A DNA stretch of 64,000 bases from Epiperipatus broadwayi (Eukaryota > Onychophora > Udeonychophora > Euonychophora > Peripatidae), in NCBI GenBank assembly GCA_028023455.1, contig JAQFVV010006216.1, positions 4,728,877 to 4,792,876 of the forward strand. Direction: 5' to 3'. The position numbers and the translations under genes are program-made. The notes below the pieces were generated by a model. It searched no databases, had not been told where the DNA came from, and saw only the letters and a program-made list of their open reading frames with translations. How positions within the stretch are numbered: the first letter of the stretch is position 1; every line of letters begins with the position of its first letter. Below, in pieces: positions 37,401 to 49,264 of this stretch.

Positions 37401-38673
37401 TGTAATATAATATATCATTTATTTTTATCATTAAGTCACTAAGATATTTGGTTTTGTTCATACTTTAGGAATTATAAATTTTTTTAACGGTAACTTCTCC
37501 GTAAGAATGCCCCTATATAACTCTTCCTATATTTACTCTGCGAAAGTTTATATTTTTTTTCAAAAAAAAATATACAGATGCATAATCTAATTTTATTTAT
37601 CATTATTATTATTTCCAGACAATTCTTGGTGAATAAAACATATTTTAACGTATGTAACTACATTACTTGTAAAGGCAGACAATATTTAGAAAGAGCGTGA
37701 AAATGTTTCTAGTTGATTTTCCTTGATTTCAAAATATTTCTTTCAATTATTATTTTTTTTTTTTTATACCAAGAAAATATCAATAAATGACATAAAGTTA
37801 ATAAATAATTAATTTTTTCTTGGAAATCGCTTCCTTTCCTTAATTTAGATATAATATAATTTTTCGTGAATCTTTTAGTTACATCTGTCATTTTTGAACT
37901 TTAGCGCGAGACAATAAATTTTTAAGTAAAAAGGTCTTTAAATAGATAGATGACACAGAAAATCAGGACGTCTTATCAAAAAATTTTAGCCACACATGAT
38001 ATTATTAAAATTTTACTTTGATTACATTTATTTCTGCAAAATAAAATGAAAAAATTGAGTTACCAAATTTCAGCACTGTTCCTTCCTTGAAAACTAAAAG
38101 CAGACTATATTTTTCAAAGTCAAAATGATCTTGACTTTAGCAACCTCTTCCAGAAAAATAATCATTTGATTATAACATAAACAAAAGAAAGGAAAAACCT
38201 ATTACAATCATATAGTTTTAGTATTATTTAAATAGATTACAAAGTGATTTGACAATAAAAAAAATAATAATAAATACATTAAATTAACAATCAGTGATGT
38301 ATAATTCCTTAAACATTATTTTTTTTTTTTTACAAAAAGAAATTACCAGAAGTTATTGTGCTTTATGATAAGACACTCATCCACTCTCCCCTCTACCCAT
38401 CCAAAATCAATTACTGTTTAGCTTTTATACCATATTAATTTGCTCTAATTATTAATATCTCAATTAAATTATTCATGTTCTCTCTTTAAAAATGACATTG
38501 AGTTATTAAATCTATTAGTTATTCACCCAAAACATGCCAAAGTGAGTGAATAGCATACTTTATTAGTCAATTATTACTATTGTTATTTTATCTTTTTATT
38601 TCTTTAAAGAATAGCATTGTTTTCCTGCAGAAATAATGCCAAGTAAACCAAGTGTCAATAACACTAGGTTACA
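34423..38673 (-). repeat. E3 3' LTR, start lost in the gap
   Basis: Collinear with about 41910-46167. It contains only AT-rich sequence, poly-T/poly-A runs and chance ORFs that recur in the other LTR merely because the LTRs are near-identical. Confidence 0.88.
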
Positions 38674-38684
38674 ATTCTCCCACC
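38674..38684 (-). other. Polypurine tract of E3
   Basis: In sense orientation GGTGGGAGAAT ends directly at the TGTAACC start of the 3' LTR. Confidence 0.7.
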
Positions 38685-38795
38685 GTTATAATAAATAAAA
38701 AATAAAATAATATATGCATTTTTTAACACTTCTTATGGTATTACTAAGTTTATATCCTACTTCTTTTTTATGTCAATAAATACAGTTTTAAGGAT

Positions 38796-39120
38796 TTAAT
38801 TTTTCTTGGGATATGGTAGTAAGCTTCGGGCATTATAGGTACCTCTTGTTCCATCAGGGGTTGAGACCAAAAAGGCATTCTCACCCACTTGTTTCACTAT
38901 TTCATAGGGGCCTTCATAAAGATACATGAATTTTCTAAACATATGTTTCCGGAGATTACTCACATGGGGAGTTCTAATTAAAACAAAATCATGGACTTTA
39001 AAAGGATGTGGGCTGGTTTTGAAATAACGAGTGCATTTATCACCCATTTTTTAAGGTTAATTCTGGCCAGTGCTTGGTCATGTTCCACATTATGCTGTTC
39101 CCCATATGTTTAAAAATAGG
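38796..39120 (-). pseudogene. pol: Integrase C-terminal stub (remnant of pol) in E3
   Basis: The open end (39047-38796) reads FKVHDFVLIRTPHVSNLRKH, YEGPYEIVKQVGENAF, GTYNARSLLPYPKK, the SH3-like C-terminal domain of Gypsy integrases. Upstream, in a shifted frame, is NVEHDQALARI-type text (to about 39120), normally just before that domain. The catalytic core, reverse transcriptase and protease are gone; gag ends only 60 or so bases further up. The simplest reading is a large internal deletion of pol in an ancestor, leaving this tail next to the polypurine tract. Confidence 0.8.
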
Positions 39121-39180
39121 GCCCCGAAGTGAGGAACGTTCCTGCGAGGTCCTTTTTAATTTAATGCCCCGCTACTTTTA

Positions 39181-41241
39181 CTACCTTTTTATATTTTTCT
39201 TTGGTATTGTTGGGATACCACTAGTAGAAGGCTGATTCTCATTCAGAATTCTACTCTTAGCTGTTGGCCTACTGAGGTGGCTATTCTGTCTACCATAGGG
39301 ATTCGTCCTATAATATCCTTTTTCTCTAACTAACTTCCTCCTTCCCATATGTGATCTATCTGCGAAATTGATATTACTCACCATCGGATGGGTGTCTCTA
39401 TTTACCCTAATTCTATTATCAATATTCCTATCGCTGGTCTTTAACGAATCTAAAATTTCTACTACCTCTTCTATGGTATGTCTGTCAGCAGCAATCAAGA
39501 TCTGCTCTATATGCCTCGGCAGATTATGGCGAATTATTCGCACAATTTGTGTCTCAGATAAAGGATAAGCTGTCAAGGTTTTCAATTTGACGGCCTGACT
39601 CCTGAAAAACTGAGTATAACTACCCTTATTTACATGATATCTTTCCTGAGATATCTGATATCTCAGGTTATCTTGGCGGTCTTCCCCCCAAAAACTGGCT
39701 AACATAAGATATTTGAAGTCTCCATATGTTTCTGGTTTAATAAATAATGATTGCCACCAGTCTTTAGATGCTGCACACAAATGGTTAGCGGCAATAGCAA
39801 TCTTTTCTATCTCAGATAAATGACATAAGGTGAATAACTCCTCCAGATTCTGGAGATACTCGTGTGGATTCTCCAGATATTCACCTCTAAAAAATTTTAT
39901 TTTTAAGAATTTTAAGGCCATGGAGCTATTACTTTCTGGCTCTAGCATGACTTTACTTCTAGCCTCATTTAATGGATTGTATATTGATTCTACTGGACTA
40001 ATTACCGTATGTAACTCAGATATTACTTGGTTATTATGACCATTATTTGTTTCCTTTACTTGAGTTTCAGATAAACCTTTACTTTGAACAACTTTTTTAC
40101 TTTTTGTAAAATTATCCCTATTATAGTCTATAGCTTGCATTCGACTCTCTAATTCTAACTTATAGTTCTGCCATTCACAGTCTATTCTCTTTGAACTATC
40201 TTTTAGGCCTACATTTAAGTGTTTAATCTGTTGTTCCAATTGGTTAATAGTTTCATTTTTATCTATCCTGAATTTATCTTCTAACCTTTGATAGACTTTA
40301 CTCTCACACTGAGTCATTAATTCCCCTATTTTATCTTGGAGATTATTATGTAATAGCTGTGCATTACTCTTTATTATATCATTAAAATTTTCTACTCTTC
40401 CCATAACTTGACTTAGCTCACTTTCTAGATTTTGATTAATCTCACATTGGGTTAACTCTTGAGTTTCTAGTTTAGCTATTAATCTGGTAATCTGGCTCTG
40501 ACATCCTTTTACTACATTGTCAGGTGCTAGAGTTATATTTTTAACTTCCTCTTTCAAATTACTAACTTCACTTCTAGCACTGTCTAATTCTCCGTTAATA
40601 GATTCAACTCTATCCTGAACTTCTCTTTGAAATACTACTGTTTCCTTTTGATAATTTCTTATTTCCTGTACTTCATTGTTTAATACCATATATTGACTTT
40701 TAAAGTCCTGCTGGATAGCCTCAATCATATTTTCTGCCCTTTCAGAATTTGTTTCGATCTCTTTCGTTATTCTTATTTCCAGCTTTTCAGAGGCCAATTT
40801 TGATTCTTCTACATGATTTCTCAAATCTTCCCTTAAGTCCTTTATCTCCTGTACTTGATTTTGAGATGTCTCTTTGATCTCCTGCATTTGATTCTCTAAT
40901 TTAATATTTAAATTTTGTATCTGACTTTTTAATTCACTATTTGATTGTTCTAATTTACTATTTGAGTTTTGGATCTGACTTTTTAATTCACTTTTCAATT
41001 CACTATTTGATTTTTCTAATTTTTTCAAGAATTCCTCCAATGTATTTCTCATTAATTGATCTGGCTCATTTTCATGTTTTCCCTTTATTATTGTGGCTTC
41101 TTCTGGGTTAGCTATATCCAAATCTTCCCCTTCCTCTTTTAATTCTACACTAAAATATGGAGTCTGTGTATCAGGGGATTGTAACTCTTGGGATCCTCCC
41201 AAATCCTCAGAAATACTATGATTATCTTTGTTTTCACTCAT
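39181..41241 (-). CDS. gag: E3 Gag: intact 686-residue coiled-coil plus capsid-like protein
   Basis: The start ATG at 41241 (MSENKDNHSISED) follows stops in frame. Residues 1-60 are acidic; 65-395 form a very long charged coiled coil with a small internal repeat (SNSELKSQIQN at about 79-110 twice); 441-600 are the capsid-like core with KFFRGEYLENPHEYLQNL, KDWW (493-496), TQFFRSQA and IEEVVEILDSL, shared with E2; 610-686 are basic (GRRKLVREKGYYR) and Pro/Ser-rich. Retrotransposon Gag proteins are usually 250-450 residues, so the coiled coil is an addition. There is no CCHC knuckle; the basic tail may bind RNA instead. The frame is free of damage over 2 kb of otherwise decayed neighbourhood. 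Its likely role is to assemble particles around element RNA, with enzymes from another element. Confidence 0.88.
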   Translation of the reverse strand: MSENKDNHSISEDLGGSQELQSPDTQTPYFSVELKEEGEDLDIANPEEATIIKGKHENEPDQLMRNTLEEFLKKLEKSNSELKSELKSQIQNSNSKLEQSNSELKSQIQNLNIKLENQMQEIKETSQNQVQEIKDLREDLRNHVEESKLASEKLEIRITKEIETNSERAENMIEAIQQDFKSQYMVLNNEVQEIRNYQKETVVFQREVQDRVESINGELDSARSEVSNLKEEVKNITLAPDNVVKGCQSQITRLIAKLETQELTQCEINQNLESELSQVMGRVENFNDIIKSNAQLLHNNLQDKIGELMTQCESKVYQRLEDKFRIDKNETINQLEQQIKHLNVGLKDSSKRIDCEWQNYKLELESRMQAIDYNRDNFTKSKKVVQSKGLSETQVKETNNGHNNQVISELHTVISPVESIYNPLNEARSKVMLEPESNSSMALKFLKIKFFRGEYLENPHEYLQNLEELFTLCHLSEIEKIAIAANHLCAASKDWWQSLFIKPETYGDFKYLMLASFWGEDRQDNLRYQISQERYHVNKGSYTQFFRSQAVKLKTLTAYPLSETQIVRIIRHNLPRHIEQILIAADRHTIEEVVEILDSLKTSDRNIDNRIRVNRDTHPMVSNINFADRSHMGRRKLVREKGYYRTNPYGRQNSHLSRPTAKSRILNENQPSTSGIPTIPKKNIKR

Positions 41242-41797
41242 ATTAAAATTCTAACTCTTTTAGTATTTAACAGTACTGAAATATTAGCAATGAACTATTA
41301 ATAAATTTATCGATAAGAAATGATTGACAAGACATCCTGCCTCCATGCCTCTCCTACCAAAACAATCTACACCAAAAACTATGCTCTGACATTTAATATC
41401 CCTAAAGCTCCAACATTAACTACTAAATATGCTTTTTTTTTTTTCCACATGCTTCTTAGTCCATATAAATATCATTATATTATGTAATATAGCATAAGTG
41501 CCAATCACAAGACCAGACAAACAGATCATCATAAATGATAAAATCATTACAGTGTTTTATGGAATTGCCTACAGACCACAACATCCTAAACTGACAACTT
41601 AATTATTTATTTTTCAGTGGCAAAAGATTAGATCATATACTAGATATTCACATAATATCTTATGGCTAAAACAATTCATTATTGGCAAATATTTTTAATC
41701 AATGAATAACTAATCCATTCAAGTGCAAACAATATTAATATTGACTCCAAGAAAAGTTTACTAAATTCCTCGTGGCCAGCTATAGCCATCGAAGGCC

Positions 41798-41815
41798 CCT
41801 TTAGTTGGGTGGCCA
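41798..41815 (-). other. Probable primer-binding site of E3
   Basis: In sense orientation TGGCCACCCAACTAAAGG starts two bases after GGTTAGA, the end shared with E1. The tRNA is not recognised. E1 has a mutated equivalent after 15669. Confidence 0.45.
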
Positions 41816-41817
41816 TT

Positions 41818-44800
41818 TCTAACCCAGTAAATTATTAGTTATTTATTTTAATTTAGAAATTTATTTATTTCATTTCTAATATTTATATTTTTATTAGTTT
41901 ATTAGTTTATTTCTAATATATAATTAATTAGTTTAGTTTATTTATTTTGCACTTGTAGTTTTGTTTGCACTTAGACACTAATCATACTCTGAGCTGTATT
42001 AGGTTATTTTGTCTGCACTTGTTGATACCAATTTTTCAGGTTGTTGCTAATTAAGGCAACCCAAAATAAAGCAACATATCCATTATTTTGCCAATGTGAT
42101 CTAAAATACTTTTCATATAAAACAATTGTACATTCAATTCTCTTAAGCCATGCCACGATTGTAATAACAACAATAATTGATCACTTATTAATTTAAAGAA
42201 TAATTATAATAATATTAATCTCAGGGTTCTTTGTTTCATGTAAGGAAATGCTCGGCGGTATTGTGTTGTCGCATATGACTGGCATTCTGGTCGGCTATAG
42301 GAAACATTTATTTTACTTAAATTCAATGTGTCTTCATCTCTCATATCAACTGCTATATTATTTAAAGAGATGATAATTCTATTCAATAATGATGTATAAT
42401 TTTGAATAACACAGCCCTTTTTTCCAGAATCTGTCAGAATAATAAAAAGACATGGGTGCTTTTTGTGTCCTTCCATCATCCATGACAACACAATAATATA
42501 ACTAAGATTTATTACTTAGACAATTTAACTAAATGAGAATGGAATAATGTGCAACCAAAGTTAATAGACTTAAGTTTTCAACTCCATAAATAATTATCAT
42601 TAAACTAAAATATAATGACATATTCCAATCTGCTTAAATGTATTTATCTGGTATATTAAGTTTTTAAGAATTTGGAATGATTTCGGACTCAAGAAAAGGT
42701 TTTGCAAATATTGTGGAAACACTTATATTTAGCATATAAAAACAAAAAAAATGAATCTACAACAAATTTTAACAAGACTATAATTTATTATTATCACAAA
42801 AAAAAATATATGAACATTTATTCAATAATCCCATAGTAATACAAAATATAAAATATAACTGACATTAATCTGTATACTCTTTTGGTTATGGACTAGAGGT
42901 TACTACTTCTCCTGTATGCAATCATATGGATTGATTAACTAAAAGTACATTTCATTACCAATACATTGTTTATTAAATTTTGGTAACCTTGTAGAAGCTT
43001 TTATTCAAAATTATTGACTAACTATTTTTTTTTTTTTTTTTAAATGATTAATCCCATCATATGCAATACGCAAAATATTAAATTTATTTCTAATACATTT
43101 ACTTTATTTATGGTCTTTAAGGGGATAACCTATTCTAATTATAGGCCAGTTATCAGAAGTTACACTTACCCTCTTACATTTAACTTAATGCTAACCCAAG
43201 TTATGATACAAATTTTATTCATACGTATAATTTTAAATATGAGTATTATTTAATTACTAACCAGAATTAAATATTGCATTTGAATATTCCTTCAGTAAAT
43301 AAACATTTTAAATTATGCAATTTTAATTACTTTCTCCATTGATTTACTTGTCAAATACTAGCAATATTTAGCAGCACAATACAGATATTGATCTTAGTTA
43401 CTAACACACTATTTATACTAAAGTGGATCTTGAGGAACTAACACCTCCAATATAATCTTTATCTTGCCCGAACTTTCAAAATTAAGCACAATAATCAACA
43501 CCTTCCATGGTGGAGCTATCTTTATTTTCACATGAGGAATATGGAATAACCACGAAGGTCTGTAAAGTAATCTACTACATTAAAATATTTTGGTGGTTTC
43601 TTGCCTCTTACTTGGGCATACAACGAACACACACCAAATACAATCCTCTCCTGGGATTTAAATGAATGAAGCATACTAAATGCTAGATAAATTCTTGATC
43701 CTCCTATCTATGAGAATCGATCACTTGGGCTATAAACATACCCGAACATTATATTTAAAATCTTCCTCTCATGGAAAACAAAGCTTTTGGGGAGATCATT
43801 TTTCATCCCACAAAATAAATACATTATAATTATTACCTATGCGAATATTAAGCATATACCAATGCTATATCTGGGCAGGATAAGTAAATACGCTGATTAT
43901 AATAAACTTATGTTACCGTGTATACTTTGATCAACATCTGAAATCAATGGACATCATAGAATAAAAGTATAATAATTTTAATTTTAATAAAGAAACATTC
44001 AAAAATAGTTGGTAGCATACTATCTTAAACTAAATAAAGTGGATGTGTTATTTAAGAATAATTAGGAATAAATTCCTCAATTAATACAGTATAAATTCGT
44101 TTCAAAACTTTAACAAGAAATATTTTGTTATAGCATTTTTTTTTTTTTTTTTAGTTACTTCTGATAATTTTCAATATTTATTTTACCCCTTAAATATCTA
44201 AATATTTTTCTTTTACGTATCTAACATACAAAAATTTCTACCTACAATTGTATGTAATAATTAAAACATATTTTATAGATTTTTTTTCTTTCGTGTTAAA
44301 TATCAACTTAACCTATAATAATTATATTAAAACATACCTTTGTCATTACAAGGCTGTTAAATATCACTTGACCATACAGACTTTAACCTATGTGATATAA
44401 CAAAAAAAAAAATACATATCATTTATAACTTAGTTTTAAACAATCATTAATTAACAAGTGCATACTCTCTCATTAAAAAATGTTTTTCTGTTGAACAATT
44501 GGTCAAGGTGAAAAGCTCTATCCAGTCGTATTTCATGAAGCAAGTTTAAAAACAATAAACGCATGGTATTATTTCCTTTAAATAAAAGTTTCTCTTATTT
44601 TGTGCGTTTAATAAATTAGGTAAAGAAAAATATAGCAGAATTGAAGATTAATTCTTACTTGAATTAAACTACTACAATTTTGGGATCCAAGAAAAAAAAT
44701 AGACTTCTAACATAGATGAATATTTGACTATAGACGATAAACATACACAATATTTTTTTTTTATTGACGATACGTACCATTCATATTAGCTAGCTTACTT

Positions 44801-46164
44801 ATGGACGAAAATGCGCAATTTTTCCGAGATTATTCTGATAATAACTGCAGCTGATTTACATGTATAGGAAGTTTTACTAACTCCAACTGATGTGTAATAT
44901 AATATATCATTTATTTTTATCATTAAGTCACTAAGATATTTGGTTTTGTTCATACTTTAGGAATTATAAATTTTTTTAACGGTAACTTCTCCGTAAGAAT
45001 GCCCCTATATAACTCTTCCTATATTTACTCTGCGAAAGTTTATATTTTTTTTCAAAAAAAATATACAGGTGCATAATCTAATTTTATTTATCATTATTAT
45101 TATTTCCAGACAATTCTTGGTGAATAAAACATATTTTAACGTATGTAACTACATTACTTGTAAAGGCAGACAATATTTAGAAAGAGCGCGAAAATGTTTC
45201 TAGTTGATTTTCCTTGGTTTCAAAATATTTCTTTCAATTATTATTATTTTTTTTTTATACCAAGAAAATATCAATAAATGACATAAAGTTAATAAATAAT
45301 TAATTTTTTCTTGGAAATCGCTTCCTTTCCTTAATTTAGATATAATATAATTTTTCGTGAATCTTTTAGTTACATCTGTCATTTTTGAACTTTAGCGCGA
45401 GACAATAAATTTTTAAGTAAAAAGGTCTTTAAATAGATAGATGACACAGAAAATCAGGACGTCTTATCAAAAAATTTTAGCCACACATGATATTATTAAA
45501 ATTTTACTTTGATTACATTTATTTCTGCAAAATAAAATGAAAAAATTGAGTTACCAAATTTCAGCACTGTTCCTTCCTTGAAAACTAAAAACAGTCTATA
45601 TTTTTCAAAGTCAAAATGATCTTGACTTTAGCGACCTCTTCCAGAAAAATAATCATTTGATTATAACATAAACAAAAGAAAGGAAAAACCTATTACAATC
45701 ATATAGTTTTAGTATTATTTAAATAGATTACAAAGTGATTTGACAATAAAAAAAAATAATAATAAATACATTAAATTAACAATCAGTGATGTATAATTCT
45801 TTAAACATTATTATTTTTTTTTTTTACAAAAAGAAATTACCAGAAGTTATTGTGCTTTATGATAAGACACTCATCCACTCTCCCCTCTACCCATCCAAAA
45901 TCAATTACTGTTTAGCTTTTATACCATATTAATTTGCTCTAATTATTAATATCTCAATTAAATTATTCATGTTCTCTCTTTAAAAATGACATTGAGTTAT
46001 TAAATCTATTAGTTATTCACCCAAAACATGCCAAAGTGAGTGAATAGCATACTTTATTAGTCAATTATTACTATTGTTATTTTATCTTTTTATTTCTTTA
46101 AAGAATAGCATTGTTTTCCTGCAGAAATAATGCCAAGTAAGCCAAGTGTCAATAACACTAGGTT

Positions 46165-46167
<3 letters not shown>
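41818..46167 (-). repeat. E3 5' LTR
   Basis: A 4350-bp LTR. The plus-strand left edge TCTAACCC is set by comparison with E1; the right edge GGTTACA abuts (TA)n. No island of coding-like composition is seen in it. Confidence 0.8.
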
Positions 46168-46202
<35 letters not shown>

Positions 46203-46206
46203 AACC
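46168..46206. repeat. (TA)n between facing GGTTACA and TGTAACC
   Basis: About 15 TA units separate the E3 LTR end GGTTACA (46161-46167) from TGTAACC (46200-46206), making a perfect palindromic junction. Confidence 0.95.
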
Positions 46207-46234
46207 ATCATCAATTGGACAATCAGGCCACACG

Positions 46235-46545
46235 TTGACAGGCACCAAGAGCTCACCTGTAACCATCAACATTAATCAAGCGTAATACCTTGATGTCAGA
46301 GAACTACTATAATCAGACCCACCTTACTATAACCCAATAGACTGAAGGGATGTACCAATGCCTACCATATTGGCACCAAGAACTGTAATAGAATTCTTTA
46401 TAACCAATGGCTTTAATCATTGGGAAGCCAAGAACTGTACCCATCAATCTAACTGAATGCTCCCACATTGTGGTGCCAAGAACTATAACCAAAAGCATAT
46501 CATGCCGTCTATATTATGCACTAAAGACTATAACCGAAATCTGGA
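46235..46545. repeat. About 50-bp degenerate minisatellite
   Basis: A core like gccaagaactataacc recurs near 46246, 46296, 46376, 46428, 46476 and 46528, with accatc/aatc-type spacers. The spacing is 48-52 bases in the better part. The units are diverged. Confidence 0.7.
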
Positions 46546-49109
46546 GCAAATTACCACAAACAAAACTAATGATATAACATAAAATTGTTATGATCTAATC
46601 TGGTCGCAGCCAGAGTGTACTGCAAAGATCTATCATAGTAGTATGTGAAAATACATTAAACAAACTATAGGTATGCAATTTTATTATCTTTCAAACCTTA
46701 ATTTGCGATTTTTCATCACATGAGACCTTATGGCGACCATGAACAAGATGGTATAATTTGTGGAACTACTAAAGATTATGAATTTTAAAATTACATATAT
46801 GATTTTTAATACAAATGCTAGTCTAGGTAAGAGCTTTGCAATAATAAACAAACATGGAATACTTGGGTTCTTTTCTATAATTTAATAAATATCATTGAGA
46901 CTCTTGTTATACTGATGAATGACTATTAAAACATTAAGTAAATACATTTAATCATGTCATTATCTGGTAAATCTGTTTATAAGTTTATAAAATCAATCAA
47001 TTTTGTATCATGTACTTGAATCAACTACGCAAAGCTTAAATGATGGAAAAGGTAAATGGGATTTTATTGTACCTTACACATCATAAACTACCAAGGACAA
47101 AAAGCATTCAAATGTTTTTCTCAAAATATTACTAAACTCTTATATCCTGCTGACAATAGTATGTACTTCAATGTATGCTCTATTCAAGATATATGATTTC
47201 TGATTTTATGAATGACAAATAGCAACGGCACAGTAAGTTTAATTATAAATCATTATTTATTTACAATTTTTATGACTACAAGTAATTGATGTTTAATGTA
47301 ATAACTAAATACATAAATAAACAAATAAAATAAATAAATAAATTATAATTCCATTGGCTTCCTTCAATAACATATCATAGGCACAGTTTTATAAAGCCTA
47401 ATCATACATTATATTACAATTTGATATAATTGATGTCTTGAGGAAATTATACAAAAATTCAACATCAACTCATGAAATATCCAATGTCAGTTCCAGAACC
47501 AATAAACCTATGCTGTAGACCTATAACAATGTAATAAATAATATTATATTTGTAGGATTTAGCTATAATGCTAATGCTAAATCAAAATGAAAATTTAAAC
47601 TTCAATTCAGATAAAATACTAATTAACAAACAGTTAATTATTATGAGGTAACTTAGATAGAATGTCCTGCTACACTTTATGACTTAACTTACAAATTATG
47701 CTTATAAATAGAAGAAGATGATTTTAGCAGAATAACCAAAATACTTTGCCCAAACTTATATTTATGAAGTAAAATCATATTCCTGTGGATGCATTCATCT
47801 ACACATAGGAATTATATAACACTGAGTGCTTTGTGGATTTATATACCATCATAAAGCAATAAATATAATTACACAATTCCGCAGATTAACCACCAGCGCA
47901 GGAATGAGTGTAAAATACAGAAAGTGGCAATTAATTAATCTGTGGATTAACCACCAGCACATATTAATGCCTTTTAACATTATAAAGCAATATTACTATT
48001 TACTTCACATTTAAAGTACAAAAATCATCCTCCTCAGTTATTCTGACCATTTAGAAAACACTAACATTTTAGCAGATGTGGGTTCTTGCATAATAAAAAG
48101 TGTTTCACTAATCAGGACAACTAATATATTAAATTATCTTGCTTAAAATAAAAACATAGCAACAATGTAATATAAGTAACATTAGTATAGGAATAGAACT
48201 CTGGAAAGACTCATAAGACACTTCATGAGAGGTTGACACATATCATAAATTCATTAGTAATTTTCAAGCTTTTTCGCAAGCGCTATTCCCTTGAATAAGT
48301 ATTTTATTCAATCCCATTAATTTAATTTAAACCTAATAAAATATAACTCATGAACTTCACATACAAGTTCATATAACAATAAAATTAAATTAATTCATTC
48401 TTACTTAAATACATGAATTCTAGCAAGTGTGCATGTGACAAATTAAATTGTACAGCATTTTATAATAATAAATATGATCCATGAAATCCATGTAAAAATG
48501 TCTTGAACAATAAATACACAAAGTGATAATTATAATTATAGTTGAATTCCATAAATGTAATTCTATCTATTTGTCTTAGATATTATAAGCACTTTTAAAT
48601 TAATGATTTTACATGGCTCCATAAATATAAAACAATTCCAAAAACATGACATGCAGAGTTTAAATGAAAATGTTTTTCATAAGTTATTAAATTTTACATT
48701 TCTATATAAAACTGTTCCAAGTTTATAACATCCAGGCTAATATTTATTTATCCACATTTAAATTTAGGGATACTAATTAGAGCAAATAATTTAATAATTC
48801 CAAATTAACGATAAAATTAGAAAGTAGTTTTAGTTAATTATTTGAAGACTGTTTCCATTATTCAAATGGTAAACAAATTAACTAGCAAATACATTACCGG
48901 CAGTATAAAGTTAAATAAATTAATCAATGCTATATTATTTTAAATTATAAACGGAAATATTAAACCATGTTAATAACTTTAACATTTAACTTTGATTTTA
49001 AACCTCTTCTTTTTTAAAAAGAAAGTTTTCATATTAAAAAAAACTTCTGTAATTAAAACATCTATTTAGTTTTGCCAAATTGTAGAATAATAAAATATTC
49101 CAAACATAC
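46546..49109. other. AT-rich unique sequence, no gene recognised
   Basis: No ORF of coding character. A gattaaccaccagc segment is repeated at about 47884 and 47944. If the exon at 49110-49264 is real, this stretch would be the start of its first intron. Confidence 0.5.
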
Positions 49110-49264
49110 CGAGATTCTGCAAGTAATTCTACTTTTAAGTTTGAAAGCTCCGACATATTTTTAAGTGTAAATATTGGAGAATCCATTTTAAAGTATGGCA
49201 CGTGCACGGTGAATTGAGGATCCAAAATGAATTCTTCTTGGTGACAGCAAACTTTTATTAGCAT
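49110..49264 (-). CDS. Candidate first coding exon of a host gene
   Basis: On the minus strand an ATG at 49264 (context tttagaATGc) opens 51 codons (MLIKVCCHQEEFILDPQF to ELLAES) with mixed, protein-like composition. The frame meets CTCG|GTATGT, a good 5' splice site (intron from 49109). After that the reading turns AT-rich and stops. The sequence upstream (49265-49360) is less AT-rich than the surroundings, like a 5' UTR. I do not recognise the protein. Against it: on the plus strand there is an equally good acceptor (pyrimidine-rich then CAG at 49296) inside the supposed UTR, and there is no second exon in view. Confidence 0.35.

Larger units (their letters stand above)
34423..46167 (-). 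mobile_element. E3: gag-only LTR retrotransposon with 4.3-kb LTRs
   Basis: Direct repeats 34423-38673 and 41818-46167 (about 98 % identical by eye) flank a 3.1-kb interior. In sense (minus) orientation the order is 5' LTR, primer-binding site, an intact 686-codon Gag, an integrase C-terminal stub, polypurine tract, 3' LTR. The LTR opens TGTAACCTAGTG. The LTRs make up almost three quarters of the element. The right flank is (TA)n. This resembles the large retrotransposon derivatives of plants (long LTRs, no pol), except that gag is kept intact. E1 is a second, older LTR of the family. Confidence 0.85.
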
